From positions 1 to 64,000 of the forward strand of contig JARLJL010000015.1 in the NCBI GenBank assembly GCA_031291235.1: a stretch of DNA of 64,000 nt, read 5' to 3'. Below are positions 31,753 to 41,249 of this stretch, in pieces (position 1 is the first letter of the stretch; every line of letters begins with the position of its first letter). The notes beneath the pieces were generated by a model. It made no database searches. It saw only the letters and a list, made by a program, of their open reading frames with translations, and had not been told where the DNA came from. A program made the position numbers and the translations under genes. This DNA is from Sulfuriferula sp. (GTDB lineage Bacteria > Pseudomonadota > Gammaproteobacteria > Burkholderiales > Sulfuriferulaceae).

Positions 31753-32553
31753 TCAGGATAGGTTGTAATGGAAGAGCGCATCGCCTGCGTACGTACTCCC
31801 ATTGACAAGCTTTTGCACAGTGACGCGCTGGAAGTTGGTATTCGATCCCGGATAGTTGCTGGTCGCGTAGTCCGTCACGCCGTTCACCGCAGGCGCAGGC
31901 CAATCGTTGATGCCAAAATCCTTCATGAGATTCGCCACTGCGGTTTGGCTTGCCCATGTGTTGCCGTTCAGTTTGAGCGATGTCAAATCGGCGCTGAAGT
32001 CGTGATCCCACATCATCATCGACACGTTCACTTTGCTGTCAGTCACATCCGGATGACCAGGATAGACCAACGCATTGAGTTCCGTGTTCTTCACCGCAAC
32101 GGAGAAGGTCACACGCAGTCGGATGAAGCGGAAGAAGAACGACCCCGCATAGCCAACCGATCCCGGCAAGGCTGCTACGGTGATGTTGACCTGCTCGCCT
32201 GCACCCACGTAAGCCACGTTGGTGTCAGTCACATCGTTCTGGGTGAAGTTCATCCCCAGGTTACGATTCACAATGTCAAGCATCGAATACAACGTTGGCC
32301 CGCCTACATCAGAGATGATCGGTGCAACGTCGTAGATCTGGGAGAGGTTGAGACGTTTGTACGTCAGGTTGGCGTACCCTTCGTACTGGCCACCCAACTG
32401 AGCGGTAACCGGCAAAATGGTCGTCACGCCGTCGGGCGCAAAGCGTGCTGCGCCGAAGTACAGATTCTCTTCGGTGATCGGAACAGGGAGGGTGTTCTGC
32501 TGATTAATCAGCGACAACACAACCTCTGTGGGAGTCCCCGTTAACAGTGACAT
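31753..32553 (-). CDS. virion appendage family protein, two domains
   Basis: A 266-residue member starting MSLLTGTPTEVVLSLIN. N-domain: YEGYANLTYKRLNLSQIYDV and VNRNLGMNFTQNDVTD; C-domain: MWDHDFSADLTSLKL and the end DALFHYNLS. TTAGGGG precedes the ATG. It is the first gene after the terminator at 32577-32598. No sign of enzymatic function. Confidence 0.7.
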   Translation of the reverse strand: MSLLTGTPTEVVLSLINQQNTLPVPITEENLYFGAARFAPDGVTTILPVTAQLGGQYEGYANLTYKRLNLSQIYDVAPIISDVGGPTLYSMLDIVNRNLGMNFTQNDVTDTNVAYVGAGEQVNITVAALPGSVGYAGSFFFRFIRLRVTFSVAVKNTELNALVYPGHPDVTDSKVNVSMMMWDHDFSADLTSLKLNGNTWASQTAVANLMKDFGINDWPAPAVNGVTDYATSNYPGSNTNFQRVTVQKLVNGSTYAGDALFHYNLS

Positions 32554-32576
32554 AGGTGCCCCTAAACAAATAAAAA

Positions 32577-32598
32577 GGGAGGGCCACGTGGCCCTCCC
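32577..32598 (-). terminator. strong palindromic terminator
   Basis: GGGAGGGCCAC and its complement form a perfect palindrome, followed on the minus strand by TTTTTATTTG. It separates the two single-domain members from the two-domain block. Confidence 0.9.
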
Positions 32599-32635
32599 TC
32601 GTCCAGGTCGAGAGTCGCTGAATGCTGACCGCTAC

Positions 32636-33187
32636 TTAGCTCGCCGGTTGTACGTACGTCAAGCCGTTCAGCGTTGCGTTCGTGATCGCATCCGACAGCG
32701 CGATGTCATTCGCGTGGACGGTCAGCGTAACGCTGTTTTCGTACACGAGCGAATTCGCGTCAGCGGTGAACTGGAACGTGTGCTGTTCGTTCGGCGTGCC
32801 CGTGAACGTCGGCAATGCGCCGTCGACGAAGTCGTGGTGAGCCGCATCAGCGTTCGACAGGTTGATGCCGTACGCTGCGTTGATTTCTGCCAGCAAGTCG
32901 CTGATGTTGACTGCGTCGCCCTTGGGGAACACGGTCGAGCGCGAACCCGGCACCGTCGAGATGTCGACGCGGTTGTAGTGGATGGTTGCCGAGCCGGTAT
33001 AGCCCGAGCCTTCCACGGCCGTCAACGTCAGGTCGGTGTCACGCGTGATCGAGCCGCCGATAACGGCTGCCGTCGGTGCGCCCATGGTCACCGATGCGAC
33101 CACCAGTGCCAGCGTGTTGTCATTGTTCACCAGATCGATGATGATCTGTGCGGCCGCCTTTGTGAAGTCGGTGACGATATTTGCCAT
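32636..33187 (-). CDS. virion appendage family protein, N-domain only
   Basis: A 183-residue protein starting MANIVTDFTKAAAQIII. It shows the clearest N-domain signature: GSGYTGSATIHYNRVDISTV, LLAEINAAYGINLSNAD, and an ending ALSDAITNATLNGLTYVQPA, nearly the same as that of the next gene. Codon use looks optimised (few rare codons by eye), as expected for an abundant virion protein. GAGGAAAC precedes the ATG. Confidence 0.75.
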   Translation of the reverse strand: MANIVTDFTKAAAQIIIDLVNNDNTLALVVASVTMGAPTAAVIGGSITRDTDLTLTAVEGSGYTGSATIHYNRVDISTVPGSRSTVFPKGDAVNISDLLAEINAAYGINLSNADAAHHDFVDGALPTFTGTPNEQHTFQFTADANSLVYENSVTLTVHANDIALSDAITNATLNGLTYVQPAS

Positions 33188-33264
33188 GATTCAGTTTCCT
33201 CGAAAGGGTAGTCGGTGGTTTCCAGTAGGGACAGTGCATAGAATGCGCTGAAAAAGAACTGGAG

Positions 33265-33798
33265 TTAAGCAGGTTGCAGGTAGGTTAAACCGTTCAATAC
33301 GTTGTTCGTGATCGCCTGTGCAAGCGGGATGTCACCTCCGGGAAGACTGGCCGGGAACTCGTAATCTGAATCGATCCAGGCCAGTGAAATCGATTCGTTA
33401 ATCGGAAGACGATACGAGGACTGCGGCGTCGTGTAGACCGTATTAACGATCTCATCCTGCGTGAGGTTAATCCCGAGCGCGACATTGATCCGATCGAGCA
33501 GGTTCGCCAGCGTAAACGGAATGCTGGGAATCGCGACCGGCTGCACCCAACCCACTGGCAGATCATTGAGGATTGTCAGCGCGAGTCGGGTGTAATGCAC
33601 CGTTTCAGGCTTCGGCCAGTTCGTCCCCGGAACCGGCGTCATGGTTACTTGAGTGTTACGACCTTGGGCATCCGAATAGCCACTCGGTGCACCGAAGGTA
33701 AAATCCACCCCCAGCTGCAAATTACTGTTGTTGTCCTGATTAATGAGTTCCGTCAGCCGGGATGGACTGAGTCCAACGTATGGTGTTGTATCAGCCAT
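33265..33798 (-). CDS. virion appendage family protein, N-domain only
   Basis: A 177-residue paralogue of the previous gene: VHYTRLALTILNDL, LLDRINVALGINLTQDEI, and the ending LAQAITNNVLNGLTYLQPA. It starts MADTTPYVGLSPSRL and is the most upstream gene of the appendage cluster, with a TATG element 32 bases before the ATG. It may therefore be the head of the late appendage operon. Confidence 0.75.
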   Translation of the reverse strand: MADTTPYVGLSPSRLTELINQDNNSNLQLGVDFTFGAPSGYSDAQGRNTQVTMTPVPGTNWPKPETVHYTRLALTILNDLPVGWVQPVAIPSIPFTLANLLDRINVALGINLTQDEIVNTVYTTPQSSYRLPINESISLAWIDSDYEFPASLPGGDIPLAQAITNNVLNGLTYLQPA

Positions 33799-33825
33799 GG
33801 AAGTTTTCCAGTCACAAGTTAAATC

Positions 33826-33835
33826 ATTTCATAAG
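33826..33835 (-). promoter_or_regulatory. putative TATG-type promoter
   Basis: Minus strand CTTATGAAAT, TATG 32 bases before the start at 33798. The same TTATGAAAT word stands 31 bases before the plus-strand gene at 60158. Confidence 0.45.
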
Positions 33836-33841
33836 GATTTG

Positions 33842-34708
33842 CTATCCGCGCGAGAGTTTCGAGACGACCTGCTGTGAGGGCATAAAGCAGTTTCTCGGAT
33901 ACAGCAACTTATCCCGGCCGACTTGGTCTTTCACCGAGTACGTCACGAAACAGGTCACGGGCGGAGCCAATTCCATCAGCGGATCAAACAGGCGAATCTC
34001 TTCGTACGCTGTTTCCACCAACTCGCTTTCGTAATGCTGCATGGTGAGTTTGCACTCCTCCAAGGTTGCATCCGTCAACGAGAATACCCCAACGTACAAA
34101 TCATGGAACCGGTGGCGGGGACTGAAACCTAACCGGTTACCCAAAACGAATGCCAGAAAGAGGAACTCCAAGTAGTCCGCCTTAAGCGAGTCGTAATTCT
34201 CCTTGGTGAGGGAGTCAAAGGCCTCGGTGTAGCGCTCGGCCATCTTACCGAAGGCCGTACTAATGCTTTTCCAGTTAAAGCTTTCCTCACGCTCTTTGAG
34301 GTGTTGTTTTTGAACGGATTGGGACTGAGCATCACTCGCTTTGTACAACTCCATCACTTCTGACTTCTGGAACGTCCCAGCAGCGGAAGATTCAAACAAA
34401 GAAAAGAAGATCCCCGGACTCATGGTCTGGAAACGATCCTCACCGCAATCGTTTAACATCTCCACGACAATCAGTCCGGTCTCCAGATCCTGAGACACCA
34501 CATTGACCTGCGTACGCTCATCCAGCGTTTGATACAACCCCGGCTTCACCCGCTGGTTGTCTCGTACACGAATCGATTGCGATAGCGGCTCCAACACGTC
34601 ACGCAGCAAGTTCGGTGGCAGGTCTCCGATCTTCAACTCCGCTCTGACTTCTCTCTCCCAGCTATTCAGGAAATCCCGTAGTTCTGCCATTTTCTGCTGG
34701 AACCGCAT
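33842..34708 (-). CDS. structural-region hypothetical protein
   Basis: A 288-residue protein starting MRFQQKMAELRDFLNSW. It is largely helical (a long charged helix near residues 120-150, VQKQHLKEREESFNW) with a beta-containing middle. GAGGTGAGG precedes the ATG. It is the last gene of a five-gene unit running back to 39689 with gaps of 2-25 bases; all others look structural. Probably a tail or baseplate component; no family name can be given. Confidence 0.65.
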   Translation of the reverse strand: MRFQQKMAELRDFLNSWEREVRAELKIGDLPPNLLRDVLEPLSQSIRVRDNQRVKPGLYQTLDERTQVNVVSQDLETGLIVVEMLNDCGEDRFQTMSPGIFFSLFESSAAGTFQKSEVMELYKASDAQSQSVQKQHLKEREESFNWKSISTAFGKMAERYTEAFDSLTKENYDSLKADYLEFLFLAFVLGNRLGFSPRHRFHDLYVGVFSLTDATLEECKLTMQHYESELVETAYEEIRLFDPLMELAPPVTCFVTYSVKDQVGRDKLLYPRNCFMPSQQVVSKLSRG

Positions 34709-34720
34709 ATCCTCACCTCA

Positions 34721-36112
34721 TCACGTAGGGGTCGTCACTCCTGGGCCGGTACTCACACCGTTACCCACGGGCCGCTGTACGAAGACTGAGAGTCCAGTCT
34801 CCGTGATGTGTCGCTGGCTGGTCATGCCGCTTCCCTGCATGCGCACGTGACTGTGATTCTTCAGTAGTACGCCGGATACTTGCTGAATCGTGTCCCCGTC
34901 CTGATAAATCACGGTTGTGAGCATCCCCGGATAGAGTAAGCTTGGGTCCGAGTTCTCCCAGGTAAATGCCATCTGGGAGCCGTTCCTCTTGGCCATTTCT
35001 GAATACTCCAGATACGGATTGGCATTCAGACGCCGAGCACTGGTCTTGGCGTTGTTCAATCCGTCTGGTCGAGCCGTCGTCGCGACTTCCGTATTGATCG
35101 CGCCGCGTGAGGCGACAGCGATGTTGTTCTTGACATTGGCATAACTGTCGATGATCTTGTCGGCAGCAGCAAAGCGCACCCCGTTACCCTTATTCAACTG
35201 GAACGGGTTCGAGAGGTCGCGAAACTTCACATCCCCTGTACCCATGATCACCAAGTTATTGCCATCCATCCGGTAGGTCCGCTCCACACCGGGGAAGCGG
35301 TTCTTCGGGATGTTGATGATGGTCAACGCCGCTGCCTTATTCGCCCCACGGGTCGGGTCGTAGATCGGGTAGATGTACCAGATATCATTCTGGAGGAAGT
35401 ACCCAAGGCCCGCACTGTAGACACCACCACACTTCTGGTGGATGTACTGTGGAATGTGGACCAAGGGTGTACCATCCGGAATCTGGACATGGTCACGCAC
35501 CGTCTGGTTATTCGACGGCACCATATCCACACCTTTGATCACCCGCTGCTGGTCGACCTGCACCTGCTGGCTTTCTGTGGTCATGATGGCCCGCAGCGCT
35601 TGCTCTGGCGTGCAGTTGCGGAAGTTGCTCCCCGCTTCCATCATGCGCATCTGATACAGCGCCCGGTCGACCAACTGGAAATGCACGTCGGCAAAATCTT
35701 TCAGATCCAACGTGTCTTTCGAATCGTCGTTCCAACCGGTCTGCTCAAGCAACGGCGAACCTTCGGTCTGATTGATAATGCAGGTGTAGCGTTCCGTTTG
35801 CATCGACTGATTCAAATCAACCGATGCGCCTTGCTCATTCAACGGGTCCTTAAAGAGCGTACACTCCAAGGCATCCTGATACGGAAAGATGTCCTGAAAG
35901 TACGTACCCTGTGGAAACTGCATCCGGACGATGATCGTGTCCGAATACTGCAACTCATAATCGCGCAGGATGTCGACCTCGATCACCTTCATGGCGTCGA
36001 TGGTTTGTCCATTGGCATGAATCTGCCCGCGATAGCTGTAGTGCACAGGCTTGGACCCGTCCGACTGAATATTGGCAATCTCCCGATACAGGGCCGAGTC
36101 CTGAATATCCAT
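34721..36112 (-). CDS. probable tail hub/baseplate structural protein
   Basis: A 463-residue protein starting MDIQDSALYREIANIQ. The N-terminal beta-rich part (IDAMKVIEVDILRDYELQYSD without the first residue, then DTIIVRMQFPQG) resembles the first barrel of tail-hub proteins such as T4 gp27 or phage P2 gpD in style, by eye only. Later features are IPQYIHQKCGGVYSAGLGYF and a helical AAADKIIDSYANVKN stretch. GGAGAATAAC precedes the ATG. It is coupled (two bases) to the 204-residue gene upstream. A structural role is likely; the hub assignment is tentative. Confidence 0.5.
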   Translation of the reverse strand: MDIQDSALYREIANIQSDGSKPVHYSYRGQIHANGQTIDAMKVIEVDILRDYELQYSDTIIVRMQFPQGTYFQDIFPYQDALECTLFKDPLNEQGASVDLNQSMQTERYTCIINQTEGSPLLEQTGWNDDSKDTLDLKDFADVHFQLVDRALYQMRMMEAGSNFRNCTPEQALRAIMTTESQQVQVDQQRVIKGVDMVPSNNQTVRDHVQIPDGTPLVHIPQYIHQKCGGVYSAGLGYFLQNDIWYIYPIYDPTRGANKAAALTIINIPKNRFPGVERTYRMDGNNLVIMGTGDVKFRDLSNPFQLNKGNGVRFAAADKIIDSYANVKNNIAVASRGAINTEVATTARPDGLNNAKTSARRLNANPYLEYSEMAKRNGSQMAFTWENSDPSLLYPGMLTTVIYQDGDTIQQVSGVLLKNHSHVRMQGSGMTSQRHITETGLSVFVQRPVGNGVSTGPGVTTPT

Positions 36113-36114
36113 GG

Positions 36115-36729
36115 TTATTCTCCGTTCCAGCTACGGTTAAGCGCGCGCCGGTTCGCAAAGATTTCTGCGAACGAATCCCGCTCAGGCAACACGTATGGGT
36201 TGTCCTTGGTGACAGGCGGTGGCGCTTCCTTGTTATCAGCGGCTTCTGGCAGCATGATCGAGGTGATTCGGCGCAAGAGCACCGACTCGACAAACTCGGT
36301 CGTAAAGAGCGGTTGAGCATGAGGCCACACCGCTTGCGCAAAGCCATCCATCAGCATCAGTTCTTCAAACACTTCTGGAGCAGGCTTCACGTTGGGCGAA
36401 TACGCAAGCGTGTCTTGCCACAGCTTCAGATGGTCCGTGATGACTTCGTAGATCTGCTTGGCATCATTGACATCAAACAAACCCACAGTCACGTCACGTT
36501 GAAACAGTTCCACCATCTGGGCAATGGTCATGTACTGCAATCGACGCTCCGACATCATCCCGGCATCGAAATCCCGTTCCCCAGACGTAGGCACACCGAA
36601 GTGTTCTACGTCCTCCAAGCTGCGCATCTGAAAGACAGGTGCGCGACACTTCCAGACCTGATGAAAGATAATCCAGGTCGGGGTCCGTTCAGACTCCGGT
36701 ACCCATGTTCCTTGCGGTGCAGCACTCAT
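36115..36729 (-). CDS. structural-region hypothetical protein
   Basis: A 204-residue protein starting MSAAPQGTWVPESERTP. The N-terminal part has FHQVWKCRAPVFQMRSLED, suggesting a small beta domain, followed by long helices (YMTIAQMVELFQRDVT, KQIYEVITDHLKLWQDTL). AAGGAG precedes the ATG. Two bases before the hub-like gene start. No family recognised; tail or baseplate assembly is inferred from the operon. Confidence 0.65.
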   Translation of the reverse strand: MSAAPQGTWVPESERTPTWIIFHQVWKCRAPVFQMRSLEDVEHFGVPTSGERDFDAGMMSERRLQYMTIAQMVELFQRDVTVGLFDVNDAKQIYEVITDHLKLWQDTLAYSPNVKPAPEVFEELMLMDGFAQAVWPHAQPLFTTEFVESVLLRRITSIMLPEAADNKEAPPPVTKDNPYVLPERDSFAEIFANRRALNRSWNGE

Positions 36730-36753
36730 GATTGGCTCCTTGCTTTATTTATC

Positions 36754-38121
36754 TTAGACGGCTCGAATCTGTGCTCGAATCAGCATCAAGATAAACGGGG
36801 TGTAGTAGTATCGTTCCAGTCCACCCCAGGTTTGATAAGTCTTACAGAAGAAGTCCAGCAGCTTCAGGTTCAGTGCTTTACGTTCGAGCATGTCCCAGAC
36901 GGCCATTTCCAGCTTGGACATCTTGGTGCGGTCTTCCATGTAAAACGCTTCGCTGAAGATGTAGTAATCGTCACACAGCACATCCTTGATGAGCGGTGCG
37001 CCAGCGTACGGCAGGCTGGCCAGATTGGCTTCTTCAATGAGGTCTTCTAACGTCCCAGCAATCGAGGGGACCGGTCGCAGGCGATAAGCCAGCACGATCG
37101 GCGTACGCATGTTGCGCACATCATCCCACGACTGACGGGGAAACTTCGGATAGACGATGTAGTGGATGCCGGCGTGATGCACCCCCTCCATCATCGGGTC
37201 AGACGGGAAGTACTGCGTCGACGTGATTCCCATCTCCTTATTCAGCATACGCTTCAGGTGGAGATTGCGCTGGGCACACAAATCCCAGACCGTCGGCGTC
37301 TTCATGTCGTCCGGACCATCAACGTTCAAGAGGCGCGTGTACTGAATCTCCACTGCATCCAACGTGGTCGAGAACTTCAACATGAACTTCGTCAGGAAGT
37401 GATCGTACGTACTGAACGCCTGACCCGGAATCAGCAGCGTCGAGAATTCCTTCGAGAGGAACTCCTGAAAGTACTGACGCATGATGTCGTTATACGAATA
37501 CTGCAAGTTGCGAACGATGTCCGCATCCTCTTTGAGCAGCACCGGATTCTGACCATAAGTCAAGAAATCCTTCACGTACGAGTACGTCTCGATGACCTTG
37601 GTATTCAGGTCAGCGATGCGAAACCGGTTGGTGTCCGAGAAGCCGATGAACACGTAGTCAATCTGAAAGCACGTGTCTTTCAAGATTGACATCTGACGCG
37701 AATCGTCTACTTCAAAGATGCCTTCCCGGCCATCAGGTAACGACGTCAGGAACATGTCGCCTTTATTAGGCTTCACGAACGGATAGATGTTAGCCGTACC
37801 CTTGCCAGGGAACTGTTTGGTGGCATTGTCCTGTTCGAAGACGAACGGAGAGGTAACCTTCAACTCCATGCCTTCAATCAGGAAGTACGGCTGGAGAATC
37901 GGATTGCGTGTCGGGTTCTGACCTGCCAACTCGACATCACGATCGATCACCTGACCGTACCAGTTCACCGACATCGAGGAACCCTCGACGTGAGTGAGTA
38001 ACGCGCTACTCGGAATATAGCGGGTGTCGACCGTTACCCCGCGATACAGATCCGGATATGTCGTAGGCAGATGGGCCTGCTCTTTAGGCGGCGCATCGGG
38101 ATCTACAATAACCTGCGGCAT
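36754..38121 (-). CDS. structural-region protein, probable tail/baseplate
   Basis: A 455-residue protein starting MPQVIVDPDAPPKEQAH. The first 190 residues are beta-rich (LLTHVEGSSMSVNWYGQVID, FEVDDSRQMSIL), the rest helical (LLKEDADIVRNLQYSYNDIM). AGAGGC precedes the ATG. It lies 11 bases after the 518-residue gene, which has a similar MPQ start and similar mixed fold. No family name is available from sequence alone. Confidence 0.65.
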   Translation of the reverse strand: MPQVIVDPDAPPKEQAHLPTTYPDLYRGVTVDTRYIPSSALLTHVEGSSMSVNWYGQVIDRDVELAGQNPTRNPILQPYFLIEGMELKVTSPFVFEQDNATKQFPGKGTANIYPFVKPNKGDMFLTSLPDGREGIFEVDDSRQMSILKDTCFQIDYVFIGFSDTNRFRIADLNTKVIETYSYVKDFLTYGQNPVLLKEDADIVRNLQYSYNDIMRQYFQEFLSKEFSTLLIPGQAFSTYDHFLTKFMLKFSTTLDAVEIQYTRLLNVDGPDDMKTPTVWDLCAQRNLHLKRMLNKEMGITSTQYFPSDPMMEGVHHAGIHYIVYPKFPRQSWDDVRNMRTPIVLAYRLRPVPSIAGTLEDLIEEANLASLPYAGAPLIKDVLCDDYYIFSEAFYMEDRTKMSKLEMAVWDMLERKALNLKLLDFFCKTYQTWGGLERYYYTPFILMLIRAQIRAV

Positions 38122-38132
38122 GATGAGCCTCT

Positions 38133-39689
38133 TTAGTGTTTGTTGACGAAGGTGAGGATGCTGTACTGGCCGACGGTCTTCATGGCCCCGTACGTCTGTC
38201 CGTTACCCTTGGCAATAGTGCCCTTGTTCAAATCGTCGCTGGTGTCGTTAATACCTGACTTAGGCAGCCAGTTCCCCGGCAAACACACTGGCAGTTTGTT
38301 GCGCAATTTCAAGGTCGGATCAAGGAAGTCAAACAGCTTGACCATTGCACCGCAATTACCCTGACCACGTGTCTTACCCGGCTGGTCCAGCATCGTCAGA
38401 TCACTCACGATCGACACGCGCAGATGATACACACTGCGAAAGTCAGGATCGACTGTCATGACCACGTTCAGATTGCTATCGACCGTGAGCCAACTGGAAT
38501 CGCGCATCGCACCATTCTCGTAGAGGCTCAACTGGAAGATCGACCGATAAGGCGTCGTGATGTACGGCGCTTCCCCTTTCAGGTACGTCAGCACTTCCGG
38601 GTCCCATTGCCACGGATGCAAGTCAGTGACCAGATTCGCAATGCCACGCGGATTCTTCGGGTCCAACTGCAACATGACAGTGGCCAACGGTTGGGTCTTC
38701 GGAATCTGGAAGTTCGCAATGAACTCATCAAACGCCGGGATGATCTTACCCGTTTCGTTCTCAACGATTCGCTGAACCTGACGACCCTTCTCAAAGCGTG
38801 ACAGTGCTTTCACACTCCACTGCTCAGCGCGCAACTGTTTCTCGACTTCGTACGGTCCCTTGTCCGGCCGATACTTCTGGCCGACCAACTGGTTGTGCAC
38901 CATCAGCGGGTACTTCATCCAGCACACTTCTGGCTTGTGGTAGCGGAAATGGTAGCCGACCGTAATCGTCCACGTCTCAGCCCCGCTCTCCGTCGTACCT
39001 TTCTCAGGCGCACCATCAAAGTCGAAGTAACCCTGAATCCGCATCTGTGATTCTGCCATCGTCCAGACGTCGTGCTTACCCGCTAGGTTCACTTCCACCG
39101 TAGCTTTGGGCGACACAGTCTGACGGAAGTACGTATCCCAGTCCTGACCGTACCCAGCCACAGCTTCCCGCATACGGTGCAACTCTTGCAGGATCACCAG
39201 CATCGCAGGCGGAATGAAGTAGTTGTAGGTGATGGTGTGCAAGTTCACCAATCGTCCACGCCCAATCCTCATCTTCAGCTGCTGACGCCATTGCTCACCC
39301 GTGTTACGGTCACGTGCCCGGAACTTGAAGTTGATGGTCGCTTCCATTGAGGAATACGCAGGCTTGATATAAATGCCCAGGTAGTCGTCACGGAAAATAA
39401 AAAGGTGCTCGGGATGCTCCACAGGGGTGGTAAGCATTGCATCATGTTCATACTGCTCTTCAGCCTCAACAGAGATCTGGTTGTAAAACTCACCACGGAC
39501 TAAGTTGGTGACAGACTTATCATCCAACGAACTCCCCGGTTGAAATGTTTGTTCAGCCTTACCCGGCCAGAACACTGGCAGGTCATCGTACAGATCGGTG
39601 AAGGCCTTCAGTTCTTGAAGCAGACCCAAGATTACGGGCCTGAATACAGTAAGGTCCGTATCCTGGACCGGCTTCTGGATTTGCGGCAT
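38133..39689 (-). CDS. structural-region protein, probable tail/baseplate
   Basis: A 518-residue protein starting MPQIQKPVQDTDLTVFR, first gene of a five-gene unit with a TATG element 29 bases upstream. It is beta-rich with many aromatic residues (LFIFRDDYLGIYIKPAYSS, ITVGYHFRYHKPEVCWMKYP) and a strand-rich C-terminal third (SVYHLRVSIVSDLTM). AAAGG precedes the ATG. Size and context fit a large baseplate or tail protein. No catalytic motif. Confidence 0.65.
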   Translation of the reverse strand: MPQIQKPVQDTDLTVFRPVILGLLQELKAFTDLYDDLPVFWPGKAEQTFQPGSSLDDKSVTNLVRGEFYNQISVEAEEQYEHDAMLTTPVEHPEHLFIFRDDYLGIYIKPAYSSMEATINFKFRARDRNTGEQWRQQLKMRIGRGRLVNLHTITYNYFIPPAMLVILQELHRMREAVAGYGQDWDTYFRQTVSPKATVEVNLAGKHDVWTMAESQMRIQGYFDFDGAPEKGTTESGAETWTITVGYHFRYHKPEVCWMKYPLMVHNQLVGQKYRPDKGPYEVEKQLRAEQWSVKALSRFEKGRQVQRIVENETGKIIPAFDEFIANFQIPKTQPLATVMLQLDPKNPRGIANLVTDLHPWQWDPEVLTYLKGEAPYITTPYRSIFQLSLYENGAMRDSSWLTVDSNLNVVMTVDPDFRSVYHLRVSIVSDLTMLDQPGKTRGQGNCGAMVKLFDFLDPTLKLRNKLPVCLPGNWLPKSGINDTSDDLNKGTIAKGNGQTYGAMKTVGQYSILTFVNKH

Positions 39690-39716
39690 GCTTAAGCCTT
39701 TAATTGGATTCAGTGA

Positions 39717-39725
39717 ACATAAAAT
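39717..39725 (-). promoter_or_regulatory. putative TATG-type promoter
   Basis: Minus strand ATTTTATGT with TATG 29 bases before the ATG at 39689, following the terminator at 39751-39784. Confidence 0.5.
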
Positions 39726-39750
39726 TCGTTTAATATCATTGACGGCATAA

Positions 39751-39784
39751 AAAGCGCCGAAGGGATGTACCCCCCGGCGCTTTT
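39751..39784. terminator. strong terminator with T-runs on both sides
   Basis: AAAAGCGCCG paired with CGGCGCTTTT; on the minus strand the stem is followed by TTTTTATGCCGTC. It ends the internal-head-protein unit. Confidence 0.9.
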
Positions 39785-39818
39785 TACATAGTTGTACAGG
39801 CGATCAGCTTATGGCCGA

Positions 39819-41156
39819 TTACTTGTATTGCGTCAGCGAACGCTCGATCAGGTTGCGCGTCGTGTTGATCACGCCGAAGGCGAGCTTCGTGAACGGGATC
39901 ACCGGCGACTGCACCCAACGTGCGTAGGACACGTTGAAGTTGATGAGCGCGCGGTAATGCGGCACTGCTGCCTTTTCGGTCGCGTCGTCCGAAGCCTTGG
40001 CTTTGCCGGCTGCCGTTTCGGCCTTGCCCGACGCTGCTTCGATCTTCTTCTTCGTTGCCTGGATTTCGCCCTTCGCTTTGCCGCGTTGGTAGTCTTCCAT
40101 GGCGTCGAGGATCGCTTCGCAATCCTTGATCATCGACGAAGCTTCCGGCTGACCAAGCGTCGTGAATTCGACCGTGGACGAATTGTCCTTGGCCTTTTCG
40201 CTCGACGGAGCCAGTTCGCACTGAGCCTGACGCAGCTGTTCCAGACGTGCAAGAGCACCGCCCTCGCCCTTTTCCGGACTGATCGTGAAGAGCGATACGC
40301 CGCCCAACAGATCGTGGCCTTGTTCGACCTTGTGCTTCGGCCAGCGGCTGCCACCCGCAGCTTTGCCACCCGGCACCTTGGCTTGACCACCACCCAGCGC
40401 GCTCGCCAGTTGGTCGGTTGCTTCGGCCGGCTTTTCGGCGTCGAAGTCTTCCAGTGCCTTGGCGATCTTCTCGCCATCAGCCTTCAGACCCGAGGTGTAC
40501 GTGCCGAACACCCACTTCGAAGTCGCGACGAATTCCTTCAGCGCGCTTTCGTAAGCAGCACCCGTCTTGATCGCCGTCGTGCCGGCGACCATGTAACGGT
40601 TGGAGGCGATCGTGAACTTCGCGTTTTCACGCGTCTTCGAGTTCGCTTCCGACACGCGTGCAGCCAGGTCCTTCAGCTTGCGACGTTGCGACGGGATCGT
40701 ACCGAAGATCTTGTAAAAGAACGCTTCGATCTTCGACCAGACTTCCTTCAGGATGCGCTTGATGTTCTCCCAGAGACGGCTGGCCGTTTCTTTGAAGTTT
40801 TCCATCGCGAGCTTGCCGCTGATCTTGCCATCGGCACCCTTGAACGACTCCATCGCCGGAACGATTTCATCCGGTTCGACGTCCGTGCCAGCGACAGCCA
40901 TGTCGCCAGCCTTTTCCATCAGGTGTGCTTCGTGCGGGCTCAGTTCTTCCTTGGAGCCAGCGACGACGGCCAGGTCTTCGAGCGACTCAGCCACTTGCAC
41001 AATACGTTCGGCATCGCCGAGATCCTGATTGACTTCCTGGGCCGACTGGTCGGCCTCGTCGATCATCAGGGCTTCTTCTTCCATCGAGATGTTCTCGTCA
41101 CCCAGCGGATCACCAACGTGTTGGTTTTCCAGAGCGACCACGAATGTACGACGCAT
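39819..41156 (-). CDS. internal head (inner body) protein with propeptide
   Basis: A 445-residue, Lys/Glu/Ala-rich helical protein. The N-terminus MRRTFVVALE ends in A-L-E at residue 10, a likely maturation-protease site of the A/S-x-E type known for phiKZ internal proteins; a second A-M-E occurs in the middle (VPAMESF). It is paralogous to the next gene, sharing the acidic helical region, the PA-[LM]-ES-[FY] site and an amphipathic basic helix (LWENIKRILKEVWSKIEAFF). It is expected inside the capsid and may be ejected with DNA. AGGTAAG precedes the ATG. Confidence 0.7.
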   Translation of the reverse strand: MRRTFVVALENQHVGDPLGDENISMEEEALMIDEADQSAQEVNQDLGDAERIVQVAESLEDLAVVAGSKEELSPHEAHLMEKAGDMAVAGTDVEPDEIVPAMESFKGADGKISGKLAMENFKETASRLWENIKRILKEVWSKIEAFFYKIFGTIPSQRRKLKDLAARVSEANSKTRENAKFTIASNRYMVAGTTAIKTGAAYESALKEFVATSKWVFGTYTSGLKADGEKIAKALEDFDAEKPAEATDQLASALGGGQAKVPGGKAAGGSRWPKHKVEQGHDLLGGVSLFTISPEKGEGGALARLEQLRQAQCELAPSSEKAKDNSSTVEFTTLGQPEASSMIKDCEAILDAMEDYQRGKAKGEIQATKKKIEAASGKAETAAGKAKASDDATEKAAVPHYRALINFNVSYARWVQSPVIPFTKLAFGVINTTRNLIERSLTQYK

Positions 41157-41196
41157 GGTGTTCTTACCTTTTTCGGTAGTGGAATGTGGAGGAAAA

Positions 41197-41226
41197 GACC
41201 AACCCCTTTACTACAGGGAGTTGGTC
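41197..41226 (-). terminator. terminator hairpin
   Basis: GACCAAC paired with GTTGGTC, followed on the minus strand by TTTTCCTCC, between the two internal head protein genes. Confidence 0.7.
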
Positions 41227-41249
41227 CAATCCAGCAGGCCGAGCGTCGC

